Shown piece by piece: positions 24,149-32,957 of a stretch of DNA of 64,000 bases (the first letter of the stretch is position 1; each line of letters starts with the position of its first letter). A program made the translations under genes and the position numbers. A model generated the notes under the pieces. That model saw only the letters and a program-made list of their open reading frames with translations, was not told where the DNA came from and did not search any database. The DNA comes from Betaproteobacteria bacterium (GTDB lineage Bacteria; Pseudomonadota; Gammaproteobacteria; Burkholderiales; Rhodocyclaceae), in the NCBI GenBank assembly GCA_016709965.1, contig JADJLT010000006.1, positions 186,001-250,000 on the forward strand. The letters are read 5' to 3'.

Positions 24149-24568
24149 TCAGGCCGGCTTGTTGCCGATCATCACGGTGGCTTCGCCTTCGATGACCACG
24201 GTGTCGCCCACCTTGCAAATGGTGTCGAGAATGACGCGCTTCTTGGCGGCCACGACTTCCTTGACGGTGACCGTCGTCTTGACCGTGTCGCCGGGACGAA
24301 CCGGCGCCTTGAACTTCAGCGTCTGACCGAGGTAGATGGTGCCGGGGCCGGGCAGGTGGGCGCCGAGCACAGCCGAGATAAAGCTTGCTGAGAGCATGCC
24401 GTGGGCGATGCGGCCACCGAAGGGGGTGGTTTTGCCGAACTCTTCGTCGAGGTGCACGGCATTGGTGTCGGTGGAGACGCCTGCAAACAAAACGATGTCG
24501 GCATCGGTGACGGTCTTGCCCATTGTGTGGGACATGCCGGGCTGCAGGTCTTCAATGTAAAAAGTCAT
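24149..24568 (-). CDS. phaJ: MaoC-like (R)-specific enoyl-CoA hydratase
   Basis: 139 residues forming one hot-dog fold. The hydratase-2 signature is complete: FAGVSTDTNAVHLDEEFGKT with the catalytic Asp and His, and FGGRIAHGMLSASFISAVLG. It hydrates trans-2-enoyl-CoA to (R)-3-hydroxyacyl-CoA, which can feed polyhydroxyalkanoate synthesis. The phasins at 55.4-56.6 kb support PHA storage in this organism. GAGGAAACAGCC precedes the start at 24568. A dehydratase role in fatty-acid metabolism is possible instead, so the symbol is tentative. Confidence 0.82.
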   Translation of the reverse strand: MTFYIEDLQPGMSHTMGKTVTDADIVLFAGVSTDTNAVHLDEEFGKTTPFGGRIAHGMLSASFISAVLGAHLPGPGTIYLGQTLKFKAPVRPGDTVKTTVTVKEVVAAKKRVILDTICKVGDTVVIEGEATVMIGNKPA

Positions 24569-24643
24569 GGCTGTTTCCTCAGGGTATGAAATTTGTACCC
24601 GCAACTCTAGCACGCGGGCCGCGACAAAATGGGTTTTGCATAG

Positions 24644-25843
24644 CTATTCGGCACGCAGGGCCTCGACCGGGTCGAGACGAGCGGCATTTCGGGCTGGCAG
24701 CACGCCGGCCAGCAGGCCGATGACGATGGCGATGCCCTCGGCGAGCAGGACAAAGGTCAGCGGCGTGTGCACGGGCAGGGCGGGCAGGGCGAAATGAATG
24801 AGTTGGGCCAGGCCAAAGCCGAGTACCAACCCGAAAAGGCCGCCGAGCGCCGAGAGGGCAACAGCTTCGCCGAGAAAGAGCAGCAGGATGGTACGCCGCG
24901 GTGCACCGAGGGCGACCAGCAGGCCGATCTCGCCGGTGCGCTCGGTGACGGCGATGGTCATGATGGTGACGATGCCGACGCCGCCGACCAACAATGAAAT
25001 GCCACCCAGCGCGCCGACAGCCATGGTCAGCACGTTGAGAATATTGGACAGCGTTTTCAGCATGTCTTCCTGCGTTACGATGGTGAAGTCCTCGCGACTG
25101 TGGCGCTCGATCAGGTGCGCCTTGATACGGCTGGCGATGAGGGCGGACGGGATGCCTTCCTCGGCGGCAACGTTGATTTCATCGACGCCTTCGCGGTTGA
25201 ACAGCTCCTGGGCGCGGGCCGTCGGCACGAAGGCGGTGTCGTCGAGGTCGATGCCGAGGAACTGCCCCTTCGGCGCCAGCACGCCGATGATCCGGAAATG
25301 CAGGCCGCCGACCCGCAGACGCTGGCCGAGCGGGTTTTCACTGCCGAACAACTCGGCTTTCAGCTTGGAACCGAGCACGACGAAGGCACGGGCGCTGCCT
25401 TCATCGTCGGCGGGCAGGAATTGGCCGCTTTGCACGGTCGACCGGAAAATTTGCGGTAATTTGGAATTGACGCCGTAGATCAGCGTGCGCCGCGTGCGGC
25501 CGTTGCCTTCGACTTCGGCATTGCCGCGGACGTTGGGCGTGACGGCGACGACGTGCGGCAGGCGTTCGAGGGATTTGGCATCGTCCAGCGACAATGGGCG
25601 AGCACTCGACGGCAGTCCGGAGGGCGATCCGCCAGTCTTGGTCTTGCCGGGAACGATGGAAATGACGTTGGTACCGAACTGGGTGAATTCGCCGAGCACG
25701 AAGCGGTGGATGCCTTCGCCGATCGAGGTGAGCAGGATGACGGCCGCGATGCCAACCCCGATGCCGAGCAGCGTCAAAAAGCTGCGCAGACGCTGCGCGG
25801 TGATGGCGCGAACGGCAAGCTGGAAGGCGTCGGTGAAAAGCAT
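24644..25843 (-). CDS. MacB/FtsX-type ABC transporter permease (second)
   Basis: 399 residues with the MacB architecture. TM1 is at ~20-42 (FLTLLGIGVGIAAVILLTSI). A periplasmic MacB_PCD domain of ~230 residues follows, then three C-terminal TM helices (GGISLLVGGVGIVTIMTIAV, LLVALGAPRRTILLLFLGEA, and a last one ending PARNAARLDPVEALRAE). The 4-TM type works by mechanotransmission: ATP hydrolysis drives movement of the periplasmic domain. It follows the paralogous permease after 1 nt. It is the last gene of the efflux operon. Substrate unknown. Confidence 0.9.
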   Translation of the reverse strand: MLFTDAFQLAVRAITAQRLRSFLTLLGIGVGIAAVILLTSIGEGIHRFVLGEFTQFGTNVISIVPGKTKTGGSPSGLPSSARPLSLDDAKSLERLPHVVAVTPNVRGNAEVEGNGRTRRTLIYGVNSKLPQIFRSTVQSGQFLPADDEGSARAFVVLGSKLKAELFGSENPLGQRLRVGGLHFRIIGVLAPKGQFLGIDLDDTAFVPTARAQELFNREGVDEINVAAEEGIPSALIASRIKAHLIERHSREDFTIVTQEDMLKTLSNILNVLTMAVGALGGISLLVGGVGIVTIMTIAVTERTGEIGLLVALGAPRRTILLLFLGEAVALSALGGLFGLVLGFGLAQLIHFALPALPVHTPLTFVLLAEGIAIVIGLLAGVLPARNAARLDPVEALRAE

Positions 25844-25844
25844 G

Positions 25845-27053
25845 TCAGTGCTTCATCAAAGCTTGCACGGGGTCGAGCCGGGCGGCACGGCGCGCCGGCA
25901 TGACGCCGAAGATCAGGCCGGTGGCGAGTGCAGTGCCCAGTCCGGCAATGACCGCCCAATCGGGCGGATAGGCCGGGAAAACCGGGAAGAACTGGCGTAG
26001 TGCAAAGGCGCCGAGCTGGCCGAGCAGGTAGCCGAGCAGGGCGCCGACGGCCGAGAGCATGGCGGCTTCGGCCAGGAAGGCGAGGCGGATGGTTTTGGCG
26101 GTGGCGCCGAGTGCCTTGAGCAGGCCGATTTCGCCAGTGCGCTGGGTGACGGCGACGAGCATGACGTTCATCACCAGAATGCCGGCGACGGCCAGACTGA
26201 TCGCGGCAATGCCGGCGACGGCCAGCGTCAGTGCGCCGAGCAGTTTGTCAAAGGTGGCGAGCACGGCATCCTGCGTGATGACGGTGACGTCCTCCTCGCC
26301 ACGGTGACGCTGCTTGAGGGTTTCCAGCACCAGATCCTTGGTCCCGGGAATGGCGTCGCGGGTGTTGGCCTCGATCATGATGCGGAACAGGGTGTTCGAA
26401 TTGAACATGGCTTGCGCCAGCGACACCGGCACGATGACCAGTTCGTCGGTATTCATGCCCAACCCTTGGCCGGTGGACTTCAGCACGCCGACGATACGCA
26501 GCCGGCGATCGCCGACGCGGACCAGTTGGCCGACAGCCGGGGTGCTGCCAAACATTTCCTCACGAATCTTGGCGCCGATGATGGCGACCGACGAGCCGCG
26601 ATTCCAGTCCTCTTCCGGCAGCGATTGACCTTGCGCGATCTCAAAGTTGCGGATGGGAATGAATTCGGCGGTCGAGCCGGCGACCATCACTTCACGCAGC
26701 TTGCCGCCGTAGCTGATTTCCGAGGTGCCGACGGCGAGTGGCGCAACGCGCCGGGCGCCGGGCAGGCGACGCAGGCTGGCGGCGTCGTCGATGGTCAGGT
26801 CGCGCGGTGTCGAGGTGATGGCATTGGCCGGATTGAAGCCGCCGGTGCCGGAGCGGCCGGGTAGCACGATGACCAGGTTGGTACCGAGTGACGAGAACTG
26901 GCCGACGACATAGCGCCGGGCGCCGTCACCCAGCGCCGTCAGGATGACGACCGCGGCGACGCCGATAGACATGGCGAGCACCGACAGCGTTGTGCGCATC
27001 GGGTAGCCGGTGGCAGCATCGCGGGCAAAGCGCAGGGTGTCGCTCAGGCGCAT
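25845..27053 (-). CDS. MacB/FtsX-type ABC transporter permease (first)
   Basis: 402 residues, paralogous to the next gene: TM1 near 20-40 (LSVLAMSIGVAAVVILTAL), periplasmic MacB_PCD domain, and FtsX domain with three TM helices (VTQRTGEIGLLKALGATAKT and ARRAARLDPVQALMKH). Having two permeases suggests a heterodimer with two copies of the single ATPase, rather than the MacB homodimer. It lies 41 nt after the ATPase gene, with a dispersed motif between. Confidence 0.9.
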   Translation of the reverse strand: MRLSDTLRFARDAATGYPMRTTLSVLAMSIGVAAVVILTALGDGARRYVVGQFSSLGTNLVIVLPGRSGTGGFNPANAITSTPRDLTIDDAASLRRLPGARRVAPLAVGTSEISYGGKLREVMVAGSTAEFIPIRNFEIAQGQSLPEEDWNRGSSVAIIGAKIREEMFGSTPAVGQLVRVGDRRLRIVGVLKSTGQGLGMNTDELVIVPVSLAQAMFNSNTLFRIMIEANTRDAIPGTKDLVLETLKQRHRGEEDVTVITQDAVLATFDKLLGALTLAVAGIAAISLAVAGILVMNVMLVAVTQRTGEIGLLKALGATAKTIRLAFLAEAAMLSAVGALLGYLLGQLGAFALRQFFPVFPAYPPDWAVIAGLGTALATGLIFGVMPARRAARLDPVQALMKH

Positions 27054-27086
27054 GGGCGGCGGGGGCTGGGCGGGAAAAGTGTGGTT

Positions 27087-27122
27087 CCCACGGTCAACCG
27101 GAATTTTTGGCCAAAATTGAAA
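27087..27122 (+). repeat. Copy of the dispersed motif supplying the ATPase stop codon
   Basis: CCCACGGTCAACCGG then AATTTTTGGCCAAAATTGAA. The TCA at 27094-27096 is the TGA stop of the minus-strand ATPase gene, and the last ~9 codons of that gene are inside the motif. Confidence 0.75.
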
Positions 27123-27807
27123 TGCCTGACTGCTGCGAATCGCTCTTCAGGCGCCCGTCTTCCATGACCAGCTGGCGTTTGGCGCGGGCGCCCATGCCCT
27201 GGTCGTGGGTGACGACGATCAGCGTGACGCCCTTGGCGTTGAGTGCTTCGAGCAGATTGACCACTTCTTCGCCGGTATGCCGGTCGAGATTGCCGGTTGG
27301 CTCGTCGGCGAGGATCAGCGCCGGTTGCATGATCGTGGCGCGGGCGATGGCGACGCGCTGGCGCTGGCCGCCGGAGAGTTGATCCGGCTTGTGGTCGGCG
27401 CGCGTGTCGAGGCCGAAATCCTTGAGTGCCTGCGTGACCCGCTTGTTGCGCTCGGCCACCGGAATGCCGGCCAGCGTCATCGGCAGCGCGATGTTCTCGG
27501 CCGCCGTCAGGCGGGGCACGAGATGAAAGCTCTGGAAGACGAAGCCGATCCGTGTGCTGCGCACAGTGGCTTGCTCGTCGGGCGACAGCGTCGTCACGTC
27601 ACGGCCTTCCAGCTTGTATGTTCCTTCGTTGGGCGGGTCGAGCAGGCCGAGGAGGTTGAGCAAAGTCGATTTGCCGGAGCCGGATGGCCCCATCACGGCA
27701 ACGTATTCGCCGGCTTCGATCTGCAGATTCAGCCCGGCCAGCGCATGGACCGTCGTGTCGCCGAGCAGGAAGCGGCGTTCGATGCCGGAAAGTTCGATCA
27801 GCGCCAT
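27094..27807 (-). CDS. ABC transporter ATP-binding protein, MacB/LolD type
   Basis: 237 residues with all nucleotide-binding motifs: Walker A GPSGSGKSTLLNLLG near 40, signature LSGGQRQRVAIARA near 143, Walker B LILADEPTGNLD near 165 and H-loop VVTHDQGM near 198. It powers the two FtsX-type permeases downstream. Its last residues (SILAKNSG) are encoded by a copy of the dispersed motif, which also gives the stop codon, so the C-terminus may have been altered when the motif arrived. The adaptor gene is 4 nt upstream. Confidence 0.95.
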   Translation of the reverse strand: MALIELSGIERRFLLGDTTVHALAGLNLQIEAGEYVAVMGPSGSGKSTLLNLLGLLDPPNEGTYKLEGRDVTTLSPDEQATVRSTRIGFVFQSFHLVPRLTAAENIALPMTLAGIPVAERNKRVTQALKDFGLDTRADHKPDQLSGGQRQRVAIARATIMQPALILADEPTGNLDRHTGEEVVNLLEALNAKGVTLIVVTHDQGMGARAKRQLVMEDGRLKSDSQQSGISILAKNSG

Positions 27808-27811
27808 GCGC

Positions 27812-28966
27812 CTACTTGGCCTTGGTTTGCGATTTGTCGTCTGGCGTCACCTTGGCACCAGCCTTGACGCCTTCCTTGTCGAGCGAGGTGACGATGCGGT
27901 CGCCGGCTTTCAGACCATCAAGAATCTCGGTGTATTCCCAGTTGGCCAGTCCGGCCTTGATCGGACGATCTTCCAGCTTGCCGCTATCGGCGTTGAAGAG
28001 CAGCACCTTGCCACCTTCCTGAATGGCAGCGGTCGGGATGCGCAGTACCTTGTCATGGCCAGCGAGAATGATCTCGACGTCCGCGCTATAACCGACGAGC
28101 AGTCGGCCAGCTTCATCCGGTTTATCGAGATCGACCTCGATGTCCACGGTCCGTGCTTGCTTTTCGATCGCCGAAACGTAGGGGGCAACACGGCGAACCT
28201 TGCCTGGCAGCGTGCGCCCAGGCAGCGCGTCGAGGGTGACGCGGACCGGCTGGCCAACCTGGATCTTCGGCGCATCGACCTCGTCCATCGGCGCCTTGAC
28301 ATAGAGGCAGGAATCGTCGATCAGGTCGATGGCCGGCGGCGTCGGCACGCCGGGGGGCGAGGGCGTCGAGTACTCGCCCAGTTCACCGACGATCTTGGCG
28401 ACGGTGCCGTCGAACGGCGCGTACAAGGCGACGCGACCTTGCTCGACACGGGTGGCCTTGAGCTTGGCTTCGGCCTGTCCGACATCGGCCTTGGCCGTAT
28501 TGCAGGCAGCGCGGCGAACTTCAGCATCGGTGCGGGCTGCCTCTTCCTTGCTGGTCGAAACGAAGCCCTTGGCGCGCAACTCACTTTGTCTTTTTGCCTC
28601 TTTTTCCGAGTTGACCGCAGCAATGCAGGCTTCATCGACACGTTTGCTGCTCAGCGTGATCTGCGCCTGAGCAAGGGCAGTATTGGCTTGTTGGTCGTCA
28701 TTCCACAGCTTGAGAAGAAGCTGACCCTTCTTGACCTTGTCGCCTTCCTTGACGCCAAGGTATTCGATGCGCCCGCCGATGATCGTCGACAGTTTTGTGC
28801 GCTGGCAGGCCTCAATGGTGCCGGCGCGGGTGTTGGCCAGCGTTGCCTCAACCTTGCCTTCGGCAACTTCCTTGAGAACGACCGGGATCGGCTTGGGGCG
28901 GGTGATCCAGAACAGGCCTCCGCCGAGAATGGCGAGGATGACAACGATGATGGCAATGCGACGCAT
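27812..28966 (-). CDS. Periplasmic adaptor (HlyD/MacA family) of a tripartite efflux system
   Basis: 384 residues. An N-terminal membrane anchor (IIVVILAILGGGLFWI) is followed by a biotinyl-lipoyl half (GGRIEYLGVKEGDKVKKGQ), an alpha-hairpin (~95-175, rich in Ala/Glu/Lys), the second lipoyl half (LYAPFDGTVAKIVGELGEY) and beta-barrel domains. MacA-type adaptors link the inner-membrane ABC pump to an outer-membrane channel. No TolC-like gene is in the window. Genes downstream encode the ATPase and two permeases with tight spacing. The hairpin contains two Cys (DEACIAAVN and RRAACNTAK) that could form a disulfide. Confidence 0.9.
   Translation of the reverse strand: MRRIAIIVVILAILGGGLFWITRPKPIPVVLKEVAEGKVEATLANTRAGTIEACQRTKLSTIIGGRIEYLGVKEGDKVKKGQLLLKLWNDDQQANTALAQAQITLSSKRVDEACIAAVNSEKEAKRQSELRAKGFVSTSKEEAARTDAEVRRAACNTAKADVGQAEAKLKATRVEQGRVALYAPFDGTVAKIVGELGEYSTPSPPGVPTPPAIDLIDDSCLYVKAPMDEVDAPKIQVGQPVRVTLDALPGRTLPGKVRRVAPYVSAIEKQARTVDIEVDLDKPDEAGRLLVGYSADVEIILAGHDKVLRIPTAAIQEGGKVLLFNADSGKLEDRPIKAGLANWEYTEILDGLKAGDRIVTSLDKEGVKAGAKVTPDDKSQTKAK
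28591..28620 (-). repeat. Degenerate copy of the dispersed motif in the adaptor gene
   Basis: TTTTTGCCTC then TTTTTCCGAGTTGACCGCAG resembles the 24032 copy with one extra base before TTGACC. It lies in coding sequence. Confidence 0.25.
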
Positions 28967-28974
28967 GATCTTTC

Positions 28975-29562
28975 CTATCGAAAGCCGGGCAGCCAGCCGG
29001 ATTGGGCGTAGCTTGGTGCGGGTTCGAGGGCGCCCTGATAAAGTGCCTCGATGACGGGTGGTTCCTGCCAGGGTTCGTTCATGAAGGTCAGGCCGATTTC
29101 TTCGACCGTACGGCCCGACCAGTAGTGCTCGGCGACTTCGTCCAGCGCACTCAGTGACAAGCTGTGTGGCAGTCGAAGGTAGTCAAGCCAGCTGGCGTCA
29201 TGGAAGGAGCAGATATACGCTCCTTTCGTCCTGGCGCATACGAGATTCTTGCCGAAGACGCGCTGCGGATGCTTGGTACGAAAGGTCATGGCATCCGTGC
29301 GTGTGGCGAATTGCAGCATGGCGTGCAGGCGGCTGGGGAAATGGTTGTAGCGACGCTGGCGGAAGTACTCCAGGTGGTATTCGGCAAAATAGTTTTGTAC
29401 CGACAGTAACTGGTCGCCGGGCGTTGGCGCTCCGCCCTCGGGGGCTGCCAGCGTGGCGCCGAACGGGCTGCCCTTGAGGATGTCCCATCCGGGCAGCTCG
29501 GCATCCGGCTCGAGCCAGCAAAAGAGCTCCAACGTGGCGCTATCCTTGATCAAGTTGTCCAT
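28975..29562 (-). CDS. Uncharacterised protein at the head of the efflux operon
   Basis: 195 residues from ATG 29562 (MDNLIKDSATLELFCWLEP). No signal peptide or membrane helix is seen. The middle is rich in aromatic and basic residues (EYHLEYFRQRRYNHFPSRLH), and there are patches such as AYICSFHDASWLDYLRLPHS and LTFMNEPWQEPPVIEALY. No family is recognised. It ends 8 nt before the adaptor start on the same strand, so it is probably co-transcribed. An upstream in-frame start at 29658 would add 32 residues of unconvincing sequence. Confidence 0.6.
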   Translation of the reverse strand: MDNLIKDSATLELFCWLEPDAELPGWDILKGSPFGATLAAPEGGAPTPGDQLLSVQNYFAEYHLEYFRQRRYNHFPSRLHAMLQFATRTDAMTFRTKHPQRVFGKNLVCARTKGAYICSFHDASWLDYLRLPHSLSLSALDEVAEHYWSGRTVEEIGLTFMNEPWQEPPVIEALYQGALEPAPSYAQSGWLPGFR

Positions 29563-29789
29563 GGGGCCAGCGGGGGTGGAGGAATTCCTATATTTTGGAC
29601 TGCTCAAGCGCTTTTGGCCAATCGATGCGAACAAAGAAGGCAAAATCGCATAGGACAAAAGTGCTCAAATTGACATATGATTCAAATCACATAAATTTAT
29701 GGGCAGGAGGGGCGTTCAGAGGGTGTTGCAGTCGCCTTCGTTTCGGCCGATCGAGGCGAACTTGACGATCCTCTTTTGCACGCTTGCAA

Positions 29790-32700
29790 ATGAATCTTCG
29801 GAAGACTTTTTTTAGCGTATTGGTGGCGCTTGCCGGCGTGCTGGTTCTGATCGGCGGCGTGACCTTGGGCGCCTTGAAGGCCTATAACGATGCCAACGAG
29901 GCGGCGAAGCATCGTCAGGCGTCGATGGTGCTGATGAACGCGGTGCGTCACGAGGTCGACCTGCTGAGTCGTCTGGTCAGCTCCTACGTCAGCACCGCCA
30001 ATCCCCGCTTCCTGATTTATTACTACGACATCCTGAGTATACGGGAAGGCACCAAGCCGGCCCCGGACGGGGTATCGGATACTTATTGGGAGCAGGTCAT
30101 TGGTGGCGCGGTTGCTTATGTGCCTCCGCCTGCCAAGCCAGGCGTAGCGCTCACCGAGCGAACCAGCCAGCTTGGTTTTGATCCGACCGAGCAGGCTGTA
30201 CTCCGGCGTATTTTTCAAATTTCCGACCAGATGAAACAGGTCGAGCAAATTGCCTTTGCGGCAACGCAGGGACTCTATGACCCCAAAAAGCAGGAGTTTG
30301 TTTCAGAGGCCGCGCCACAGCCCTCTTTCGCCAGCGCTTCTCTTCACGAAGCACATTACTTGAAGCTGCGTTCTGATCTTGCGTTGGCCGTTGAGGAGTT
30401 AACCGGTCTGGTTGACCAGCGCACGACCAAAAACCTGACCCATGCAGGCGAGTTGCTGCATCGCTGGATTGTTACAGCATTGCTGCTCCTTCTGGCAGCA
30501 GGCATTGTTCTGATCCTCAGTTATAACTACCTGAAAAAACATCTCCTCGCCCCGCTGACTGCATTGCACAAGACAGCCATGGCGCTGGCCGAGAAGTCCT
30601 TCAGTGAACGTGTGGTTGACCTGCAGGGTGTCGAAGAAGTGCAGTCCCTTGCCGCCACCATCAATAGCATGGCGGCTGCCATCGAGGCAGATATCGAGCA
30701 ACGCGAGCTGGTTCAGCGTGCCTTGCGCCAGGCTCGGGCGAGGGCTGAAGTGGCGGCCGATGCGAAGTCAATTTTTCTGGCCAACATGAGCCACGAAATT
30801 CGCACGCCGATGAATGCCATTCTCGGCATGGCTTATCTCGCGCTCAAATCCGGCCTGCCGCCCAGGCAGCACGACTATGTCTCAAAGATTCACGCTGCCG
30901 CTCGTTCGTTGCTCGGGATACTCAACGATATTCTCGATTTTTCAAAAATCGAGGCCGGCAAAGTTGCCTTGGAGGCGGTGCCTTTCGATCTGGAACAGGT
31001 GGTGCAGAACGCACTATTCATGGTGCAGCAGAAAGCTGAAGGGAAGCGGATCGAGTTGATTGTCGATTTTGACCCGAGTAAAAGCCTGCATCATCTGGTG
31101 GGTGACCCGTTGCGCCTTGGGCAGATATTGATCAACCTGCTTTCCAACGCCGTCAAATTCACCGAGACAGGCCACGTTCGACTGAGCGTCAGGCAGCAAG
31201 AGTCTGACCAGGAGGCCACGAACATTGCCTTTCGTGTCGAAGACAGTGGGATTGGCATGACGCCTGAGCAGGTCGGTCGCCTGTTCCAGGAGTTTTCGCA
31301 GGCAGACGGGGCAACAACGAGGAAATACGGTGGTACCGGGCTTGGGCTTGCAATCTCGAAGCGTTTGCTGGCTGCCATGGGTAGCGAAATTTTGGTTGAA
31401 AGCGAAATTGATCAAGGCAGTGTTTTTCATTTTTCGTTACGCGTGCCACTTGCACCTGGTTTTGCTGAAACACCGGATGACAAACCACAAATTGCCTGCC
31501 AGCGTGGACTGGTGGTGGCCGATTATCCGGCAGTACGCGAAAGCATGGCGGCAATGCTTGTGGCTATGGGATGCCAAAAAGTTGATCAGTCGCCGGGGGG
31601 GGAAGACGCTTTGCTCAGACTGACAGCAGCTGCATCGGAAAATGGACACCCCTACGAGCTGATGCTGCTTGACTGGCTGATGCCCAATATGTCGGGGGGA
31701 GAGTTAATCGACGCACTTCGGGCGCGAGGGATTCCATTGCCCCCGAAGCTGATTGTCGTATCGTCGGCCGATGCCGTTTTGTTGCGTTACGAGGCCAATC
31801 AGCCGGAAATCGCCGATGTGGTTCAGAAGCCGTTATTGCCTAATGTGCTGCGTCGGATTTTCGACTTGGGGGGTAACGACTATCAGGCCAGGCTGGAGTC
31901 TTCAGTCCCTCGTCCCGGTTGCCTGCAGGGCATGCCAATTTTGTTGGTAGAGGATAACGAGGTTAACCAACAGGTTGCGGGTGAGATACTTAAAGGCTGG
32001 GGTGCGAACGTTGAAATTGCTGCCAATGGTCAGATCGCACTTGACAGGCTATTCTCTCAAGCTCCGGATCGTTTCTCGCTGGTTTTGATGGATATTGAAA
32101 TGCCGGTCATGGATGGCCGGGAGGCAACGCGACGATTGCGGAATGACGAGCGTTTCCGCGACTTGCCGATTATCGCGATGACTGCCCATGTGGCCGGGCA
32201 CGGCATGAAAGACGGCTTGGCAATGGGGGTTAGTGGCTACATTGCCAAGCCATTTGAACCCGATGAACTGTTGGCTATGGTGCAGCCCTACTGGCGGGCG
32301 CCGGAAGGGCCGGCGTTTTCGCCGGCGGAGCTGGCGCAAGAGAATGAGGGTGAACAGGCGTTTATCGCCGCTGTAGATTCGGTTCTGGAGATTGATTCGG
32401 TGGTTTTGCTCCGCCGGTTTGCAGGAAGGCTTCCCTTCTTGGCGCATACCTTGCGGCAGTTTATTGGGGATTGTCAAAACTGGTCGGAGCGCCTGAGCGA
32501 GACATTGGCTTCGGGAGATCTTGAAACGGCTCGGCGGCAAGTGCACACACTCAAGGGGCTTGCGGGGACTTTTGCCATGAAGCGTTTGCAAGCGGCGCTT
32601 TATCACCTTGAAAACGCTATCAGAAGCGGTGTTGTCGAGCCGTTTGGCGAAATTGCCGAGGTTGATGTTCAATTGTTGCCATTGCTGGCGGGGCTGGAGC

Positions 32701-32957
32701 GTTTGCCCGCCAGATTGTCTGAGCCGGATGCGGATGGCGACGACAGACCAATTGATGTCGTGCTGGCAAGACTGAATTCCCTGCTGCTTGAGGGGGATGG
32801 CGAGGTCGAAGAGGTTTGGCGCCTTAATAAAGGACGTATGGCTGGCTTTTATTCTCCGCGACAGATTGCGGGCATTGACCATGCGATCGGACAATGGAAT
32901 TTTGATGAGGCTCTGGTCATCCTGGCGCAGGGTAATCATGGAGGTGGCGGACAGTGA
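29790..32957 (+). CDS. Hybrid sensor histidine kinase (HAMP-HisKA-HATPase-REC-REC-Hpt)
   Basis: 1055 residues. TM1 (~8-30), a ~195-residue periplasmic sensor region, TM2 (ALLLLLAAGIVLILSYNYL, ~231-250) and HAMP (~250-305) are followed by the H-box FLANMSHEIRTPMNAILGMA with His ~334. The ATPase has NAVKFTETGH (N-box), DSGIGMTPEQVGRLFQEFSQ and GGTGLGLAISKRLL. A first receiver (LLDWLMPNMSGG) has lost the usual acidic pair at its N-terminus. A second, canonical receiver (LLVEDNEVNQQ, LVLMDIEMPVMDG) and a C-terminal Hpt (VHTLKGLAGTFAMKRLQ, His ~918) complete a phosphorelay. The periplasmic input is unrecognised. The stop overlaps the HD-GYP regulator start, so that protein is the likely output. 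ATG 29790 is chosen; TTG 29784 is also possible. Confidence 0.93.
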   Translation: MNLRKTFFSVLVALAGVLVLIGGVTLGALKAYNDANEAAKHRQASMVLMNAVRHEVDLLSRLVSSYVSTANPRFLIYYYDILSIREGTKPAPDGVSDTYWEQVIGGAVAYVPPPAKPGVALTERTSQLGFDPTEQAVLRRIFQISDQMKQVEQIAFAATQGLYDPKKQEFVSEAAPQPSFASASLHEAHYLKLRSDLALAVEELTGLVDQRTTKNLTHAGELLHRWIVTALLLLLAAGIVLILSYNYLKKHLLAPLTALHKTAMALAEKSFSERVVDLQGVEEVQSLAATINSMAAAIEADIEQRELVQRALRQARARAEVAADAKSIFLANMSHEIRTPMNAILGMAYLALKSGLPPRQHDYVSKIHAAARSLLGILNDILDFSKIEAGKVALEAVPFDLEQVVQNALFMVQQKAEGKRIELIVDFDPSKSLHHLVGDPLRLGQILINLLSNAVKFTETGHVRLSVRQQESDQEATNIAFRVEDSGIGMTPEQVGRLFQEFSQADGATTRKYGGTGLGLAISKRLLAAMGSEILVESEIDQGSVFHFSLRVPLAPGFAETPDDKPQIACQRGLVVADYPAVRESMAAMLVAMGCQKVDQSPGGEDALLRLTAAASENGHPYELMLLDWLMPNMSGGELIDALRARGIPLPPKLIVVSSADAVLLRYEANQPEIADVVQKPLLPNVLRRIFDLGGNDYQARLESSVPRPGCLQGMPILLVEDNEVNQQVAGEILKGWGANVEIAANGQIALDRLFSQAPDRFSLVLMDIEMPVMDGREATRRLRNDERFRDLPIIAMTAHVAGHGMKDGLAMGVSGYIAKPFEPDELLAMVQPYWRAPEGPAFSPAELAQENEGEQAFIAAVDSVLEIDSVVLLRRFAGRLPFLAHTLRQFIGDCQNWSERLSETLASGDLETARRQVHTLKGLAGTFAMKRLQAALYHLENAIRSGVVEPFGEIAEVDVQLLPLLAGLERLPARLSEPDADGDDRPIDVVLARLNSLLLEGDGEVEEVWRLNKGRMAGFYSPRQIAGIDHAIGQWNFDEALVILAQGNHGGGGQ

